Source: Stenotrophomonas sp. (GTDB taxonomy: Bacteria; Pseudomonadota; Gammaproteobacteria; Xanthomonadales; Xanthomonadaceae). From it: DNA of 5,611 bases. A program made the translations under genes and the position numbers. The stretch spans positions 1-5,611 of the forward strand of contig DMZT01000287.1 in assembly GCA_003484865.1 (NCBI GenBank). The letters are read 5' to 3'. Below the pieces are notes generated by a model, which was not told the origin of the DNA, did not search any database, and was given only the letters and a program-made list of their open reading frames with translations. Positions 1 through 5,611 of this stretch are shown here, in pieces. Every line of letters starts with the position of its first letter. The stretch's first letter is position 1.

Positions 1-327
1 CCAGGTCACCCACGATCTGGTAGCGCTTTTCTTCATCGCTTTCCACGTCCGACAGCTCGACGGTGGCGCCGAACACCACCTTGCTGCCGGCGTTGAGCTT
101 GGTGATGTCGATGATCTCGGCATGCGACAGCTCACCTTCCAGCTGCTTGATGCGGCCTTCGATGAAGCCCTGCTCCTCGCGCGCGGCGTGATACTCGGCG
201 TTCTCCTTGAGATCGCCGTGCTCGCGTGCCTCGGCGATTGCCGCGATGACCTTCGGGCGCTTGACCGACTTCAGGTGGTCAAGCTCTTCGCGCAGACGCT
301 GCGCGCCCTTCAGGGTGATCGGTGCTC

Positions 328-331
<4 letters not shown>
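1..331 (-). CDS. greA: Transcription elongation factor GreA, 5' part (3' end cut by window edge)
   Basis: GreA binds in the secondary channel of RNA polymerase and stimulates cleavage of the 3' end of backtracked RNA, restarting arrested complexes in the cytoplasm. I translated 110 codons, beginning [17 protein letters not shown] and running to the window edge. The frame shows the full N-terminal coiled-coil domain (about residues 1-75). It includes the highly conserved [20 protein letters not shown] block, whose tip carries the acidic residues D40 and E43, equivalent to D41 and E44 of E. coli GreA. The start of the C-terminal FKBP-like domain follows (VVFGATVEL, then [13 protein letters not shown]). 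About 48 residues should lie beyond the window, judging from the usual length near 158. The ATG at 331-329 overlaps the carB stop as ATGA and has a strong Shine-Dalgarno sequence inside the carB end. That points to co-transcription and coupling with carB. No frameshift is seen. Confidence 0.96.
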
Positions 332-3570
<3,239 letters not shown>

Positions 3571-3587
3571 TGTCTTCTCTAAGTCTG

Positions 3588-3622
3588 GACAGCGAGGCAG
3601 ATGGGGGTGATCGCACGCTGTC
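3588..3622. repeat. Inverted repeat in the gap before carB
   Basis: The 54-bp gap between the small exported-protein gene and carB holds a perfect 7-bp inverted repeat: GACAGCG at 3588-3594 and CGCTGTC at 3616-3622 on the plus strand, with 21 bases between. In the mRNA it could form a weak hairpin upstream of the carB ribosome binding site. No T-run follows, so it is not an intrinsic terminator. A 7-bp match with so large a loop can arise by chance. A role in tuning carB translation or processing is inference only. Confidence 0.35.
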
Positions 3623-3624
3623 GA

Positions 3625-4179
3625 TCAGGAAATATCGTCGGGGTTCAGCGCGATCCGGCACTGGTCCTGCAGTCCTTTCGCCAGCTGCACGCCGATGTCG
3701 TCGGGCAGCTCCGATTCGATGTCGAGCGTGGCGATGAAGCGGGTGTAGGCCGGGCTGGTCAGAAACGCCGCCACGTCGGCGCGTTCCTTTTCACTCAGGT
3801 CGGCGTTGGCCTTGGCGGCAATCGTCGATGGATTGGCACCGGCGAAGGCCGAGGCGAGGCTCTTGCCGCCCGGGGTCCCCAGGAAGCGCGACCACTCCGC
3901 GATCACCTGGTCGCCGTCGTTGCCGAGGCCGCTGATCACCGAGCGACGGAACTGCGCGTCGAGCAGGCCCTTGATCGGCGCATACGCGCACTGGCGATCG
4001 GTCTCGGGCAGCGCATTGAGCGCCGGCACGTTCTCGACCATCAGTTTGGCCATGTCCGTGCCCAGCGTGCCCAGGCCCAGCGACTGGACCACCGCCCGCA
4101 CCTCGGCATCCGTGGCCGGCGCGGCCTGGGCCACACCGGTGAGGCACAACAGCGACAGCAGCAGCGCGGGGCTGCGCAT
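3625..4179 (-). CDS. Predicted exported protein of unknown function between carA and carB
   Basis: I do not recognise this family with confidence. The 184-residue product has a clear Sec-type signal peptide. A short basic start (MRSPALLL) is followed by a hydrophobic core to about residue 16 and a VAQA/APA signal peptidase I site after residue 19. The cysteine in the core lacks a lipobox, so the mature protein should be soluble and periplasmic. The mature part looks helical and has no membrane segment. It has only two cysteines, C64 (RQCAYAP) and C174 (DQCRIAL), which could form a disulfide. The segments FLGTPGGKSLASAF and LSEKERADVAAFLTSPAY faintly recall DUF2059-like proteins; this is a weak impression. 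Codon use matches its neighbours. The ATG at 4179 overlaps the carA stop by one base. A GTG at 4182, directly before it and overlapping as GTGA, is an equally possible start. The location implies co-expression with carAB, but the product is directed to a different compartment. Confidence 0.85.
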   Translation of the reverse strand: MRSPALLLSLLCLTGVAQAAPATDAEVRAVVQSLGLGTLGTDMAKLMVENVPALNALPETDRQCAYAPIKGLLDAQFRRSVISGLGNDGDQVIAEWSRFLGTPGGKSLASAFAGANPSTIAAKANADLSEKERADVAAFLTSPAYTRFIATLDIESELPDDIGVQLAKGLQDQCRIALNPDDIS

Positions 4180-5309
4180 CACGCCTTGGCCTCGGCCATC
4201 AGGGTCACGAAGCGATCGAACAGCGGGCCGACGTCGTGCGGGCCCGGCGAGGCTTCCGGATGGCCCTGGAACGAGAACGCCGGCACGTCGGTGCGGGCGA
4301 TACCCTGGTTGGTGCCATCGAACAGCGAACGGTGGGTCACGCGCAGGTTGGCCGGCAGCGACGCCTCATCGACCGCGAAGCCATGGTTCTGCGAGGTGAT
4401 CATCACGCGGCCGCCATCCAGATCCTGGACCGGGTGGTTGGCGCCGTGGTGGCCATGGCCCATCTTGACCGTCTTCGCGCCGGAGGCCAGCGCCAGCAGC
4501 TGGTGGCCCAGGCAGATGCCGAAGACCGGCACTTTCTTCTCGAGGAAGGTCTTGATCGCGGCGATCGCGTAATCGCACGGTTCCGGATCGCCCGGACCGT
4601 TGGACAGGAACACGCCATCCGGATGCATCGCCAGCACTTCGGCGGCCGGGGTCTGCGCCGGCACCACCGTCAGCTCGCAGCCGCGCTCGGCCAGCATGCG
4701 CAGGATGTTCAGCTTGGCGCCGAAGTCATAGGCCACCACCTTGAAACGCGGTGCGGCGTTGACGAAGGCATTGCTGTCCAGATCCAGCTGGCCCTCGGTC
4801 CAGGTGTAGCGCTTGTCGGTGCTGACGACTTTGGCCAGATCCATGCCCTTGAGGCCGGGGAACTTGCGTGCCGCTTCCAGCGCGGTGTCCACGCTCAGGC
4901 CTTCGCCGGCCATCAGCGCACCGTTCTGGGCGCCGCGCTCGCGCAGGATGCGCGTCAGCTTGCGGGTATCGATACCGGAGATGGCAACCACGCCGCGCTG
5001 GATCAGCCAATCCTGCAGCGACACCTGGCTGCGCCAGTTGCTCGGGCGGCGCGGCACATCGCGCACGATCAGGCCGGCCGACCACACCTTGGCCGCTTCA
5101 TCGTCCTGGTCGGTCATGCCGGTGTTGCCGATATGCGGGTAGGTCAGCGTGACCATCTGCCGGGCGTAGGAAGGATCGGTCAACACTTCCTGATAGCCGG
5201 TCATGGCGGTGTTGAACACCACCTCACCAACGGACAGGCCGGGCGCGCCTACGGATTCGCCCTCGAATACGGTGCCGTCTTCGAGGACGAGGATTGCGGC
5301 TTGGGTCAC
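4179..5309 (-). CDS. carA: Carbamoyl-phosphate synthase small (glutaminase) subunit
   Basis: CarA hydrolyses glutamine and passes ammonia through a tunnel to CarB, so the two subunits form the cytoplasmic heterodimer supplying pyrimidine and arginine synthesis. The 376-residue protein (E. coli 382) has the CPSase small-chain N-terminal domain (about 1-150), including the conserved [20 protein letters not shown] block with S47 in the glutamine-site region. A class I glutamine amidotransferase domain follows (about 190-370). The triad is visible: nucleophile C266 in FGICLGHQ, H350 and E352 in [11 protein letters not shown]. The oxyanion-region SNGPGDP sits at 236-242. The start is GTG at 5309-5307. 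It gives the expected N-terminus ([15 protein letters not shown]), and no in-frame ATG lies just upstream. The ribosome binding site is weak (GTGAG, six bases before GTG). The stop overlaps the next gene's start. Control is probably through the structured leader upstream. Confidence 0.99.
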   Translation of the reverse strand: MTQAAILVLEDGTVFEGESVGAPGLSVGEVVFNTAMTGYQEVLTDPSYARQMVTLTYPHIGNTGMTDQDDEAAKVWSAGLIVRDVPRRPSNWRSQVSLQDWLIQRGVVAISGIDTRKLTRILRERGAQNGALMAGEGLSVDTALEAARKFPGLKGMDLAKVVSTDKRYTWTEGQLDLDSNAFVNAAPRFKVVAYDFGAKLNILRMLAERGCELTVVPAQTPAAEVLAMHPDGVFLSNGPGDPEPCDYAIAAIKTFLEKKVPVFGICLGHQLLALASGAKTVKMGHGHHGANHPVQDLDGGRVMITSQNHGFAVDEASLPANLRVTHRSLFDGTNQGIARTDVPAFSFQGHPEASPGPHDVGPLFDRFVTLMAEAKA

Positions 5310-5430
5310 GGAAATCTCACTTTGGCTACCGAGGGGTCGCCGAAGTCACGCCTGCGCTTCACGAAAAAGCGGCTGCAAAAAAGCGCGGACTGCGGTTCTG
5401 GACCGGTCCGGCTGTCGTGATTCGGCGAGC
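5310..5430 (-). promoter_or_regulatory. Candidate structured 5' leader of carA mRNA
   Basis: This roughly 120-base stretch lies between a candidate promoter and the carA GTG. In the transcript, bases 5428-5416 can pair with 5350-5337: eight pairs, one bulged C, then five pairs. This closes a loop of about 65 bases that contains a terminator-like hairpin (5386-5410) with six T after it, and a smaller hairpin (5355-5371). The outer stem begins at about the first transcribed base if the promoter call is right. The layout resembles a multi-branched leader such as an attenuator or riboswitch. I cannot assign it to any known class, and covariation across related genomes is unknown. No ArgR-type box was recognised. 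A short arginine-rich frame (5362-5306) runs through the 3' arm and overlaps the carA start. Confidence 0.5.
5377..5410 (-). terminator. Terminator-like hairpin with T-run inside the carA leader (possible attenuator)
   Basis: On the minus strand CGGACCGGT (5410-5402) pairs with ACCG and GTCCG (5396-5393 and 5390-5386). This gives nine mostly G-C pairs with a two-base CA bulge and a five-base loop (CCAGA). Three bases (CGC) then lead into TTTTTT at 5382-5377. It has the form of an intrinsic terminator, though the T-run starts slightly late. It lies downstream of the candidate carA promoter and upstream of the carA start, so it would act as an attenuator. If transcription instead starts further down, it could be the terminator of dapB. 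Confidence 0.45.
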
Positions 5431-5434
5431 GGGA

Positions 5435-5440
5435 ATTGTA
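5435..5440 (-). promoter_or_regulatory. Candidate -10 element of a carA promoter
   Basis: TACAAT on the minus strand matches the sigma-70 -10 consensus at five of six positions, in one of the few AT-rich patches of the gap. No convincing -35 hexamer lies 16-18 bases upstream (TGGCGT at 17 bases matches only two positions), so an activator or weak promoter would be needed. Transcription would start near 5430-5426, giving a leader of about 120 bases. This is a prediction from one element. Confidence 0.4.
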
Positions 5441-5484
5441 AAGGCAAGCCGGGTGCGACGCCAGTATCCGCGTGCAATTGCCCT

Positions 5485-5520
5485 GTTCAGGCCGACGGAG
5501 GGCGCAGCGCCGGTTCAGGC
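5485..5520. repeat. Direct repeat pair flanking a short palindrome between dapB and carA
   Basis: GTTCAGGC occurs twice on the plus strand, at 5485-5492 and 5513-5520, with starts 28 bases apart. Between them lies the odd palindrome GGCGCAGCGCC (5501-5511). The group sits 45-80 bases upstream of the candidate carA -10 element, where an activator or repressor could bind. No known regulator site is recognised, and eight-base repeats in GC-rich DNA can be chance. Confidence 0.3.
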
Positions 5521-5550
5521 GCGCGCCCATCCTGCCCGGAGGCCCCCAAT

Positions 5551-5611
5551 TCAGACGGCGGGCGGCGTGGCCCCATCGAGCAGATCCCGGACCCGGTAGC
5601 TGCCCGGCGCG
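5551..5611 (-). CDS. dapB: Probable 4-hydroxy-tetrahydrodipicolinate reductase, last 19 codons (5' part outside window)
   Basis: Only the C-terminus is present. The minus-strand frame reads APGSYRVRDLLDGATPPAV and stops at TGA (5553-5551). The PGSYRVRDLLD part resembles the DapB C-terminus, where E. coli has GLFDMRDVLDL. dapB directly upstream of carAB is a widespread gammaproteobacterial order, and this context supports the call as much as the short match does. DapB reduces the dihydrodipicolinate precursor with NAD(P)H in lysine and diaminopimelate synthesis in the cytoplasm. The tail GATPPAV is a few residues longer than E. coli. The 241-bp gap to carA and the candidate promoter in it suggest separate transcription of carA, though read-through is possible. 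Confidence 0.65.
   Translation of the reverse strand, partial: APGSYRVRDLLDGATPPAV

Noticed and set aside
3571..3624. A separate promoter for carB in the short gap
   Set aside because: No -10/-35 pair with reasonable spacing is visible. The gap is too short to need one.
3601..4572. A 323-codon plus-strand frame over the exported-protein gene and the carA 3' end
   Set aside because: It changes character where the underlying genes change, as a shadow does. The minus-strand gene below it has a proper signal peptide and overlaps.
4236..5420. A 394-codon plus-strand frame across carA and its leader
   Set aside because: Antisense shadow of carA with the same skewed composition and no plausible family.
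5310..5440. An ArgR or PurR operator in the carA leader
   Set aside because: No sequence resembling the AT-rich ARG box or the PurR palindrome was found on either strand.
5306..5530. A 74-codon minus-strand frame running through the whole dapB-carA gap into the carA start
   Set aside because: Its ATG lies upstream of the candidate promoter with AGG directly abutting it and no normal spacing. Codon use does not resemble the neighbours and the product matches nothing I know. Only its last 18 codons are discussed as a possible leader frame.

Overview
The window looks like chromosomal core DNA from a GC-rich gammaproteobacterium, most likely of the Xanthomonadaceae/Lysobacteraceae (Stenotrophomonas-Xanthomonas type). 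The evidence is the strong G/C bias at third codon positions, proteins that align closely with their E. coli counterparts, and the order dapB - carA - extra ORF - carB - greA, which I recall from this part of the Gammaproteobacteria. The genus call is inference, because no search could be run. I see no mobile element, CRISPR array, tRNA or rRNA.

All recognised genes are on the minus strand, so transcription runs from high to low coordinates. In that order: the last 19 codons of a probable dapB (5551-5611); a 241-bp non-coding stretch with a candidate promoter and a structured carA leader (5310-5550); carA, the glutaminase subunit of carbamoyl-phosphate synthetase (4179-5309); a small gene for a predicted exported protein of unknown function (3625-4179); a 54-bp gap holding an inverted repeat; carB, the large synthetase subunit (328-3570); and the first 110 codons of greA, the transcript-cleavage factor (1-331), cut by the window edge.

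The carA/small-gene and carB/greA junctions overlap by one to four bases, and the only gap inside the cluster is 54 bp. The four genes therefore probably form one operon with translational coupling. CarA releases ammonia from glutamine. CarB uses it with bicarbonate and two ATP to make carbamoyl phosphate for pyrimidine and arginine synthesis. GreA rescues backtracked RNA polymerase, a distinct task whose linkage to car is a genomic neighbourhood rather than a shared reaction. The exported protein is the odd member, because it sits between two cytoplasmic subunits of one enzyme.

The most interesting unexplained signal is the carA leader. A 13-bp stem with one bulge starts almost exactly at the predicted transcription start and encloses a terminator-like hairpin followed by six T. 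A competing hairpin and a second T-tract lie beside it. Just downstream is a short arginine-rich reading frame whose stop overlaps the carA GTG start. Together these suggest an RNA-level control element, such as attenuation or a ligand-sensing leader. The evidence is base pairing in one sequence only.
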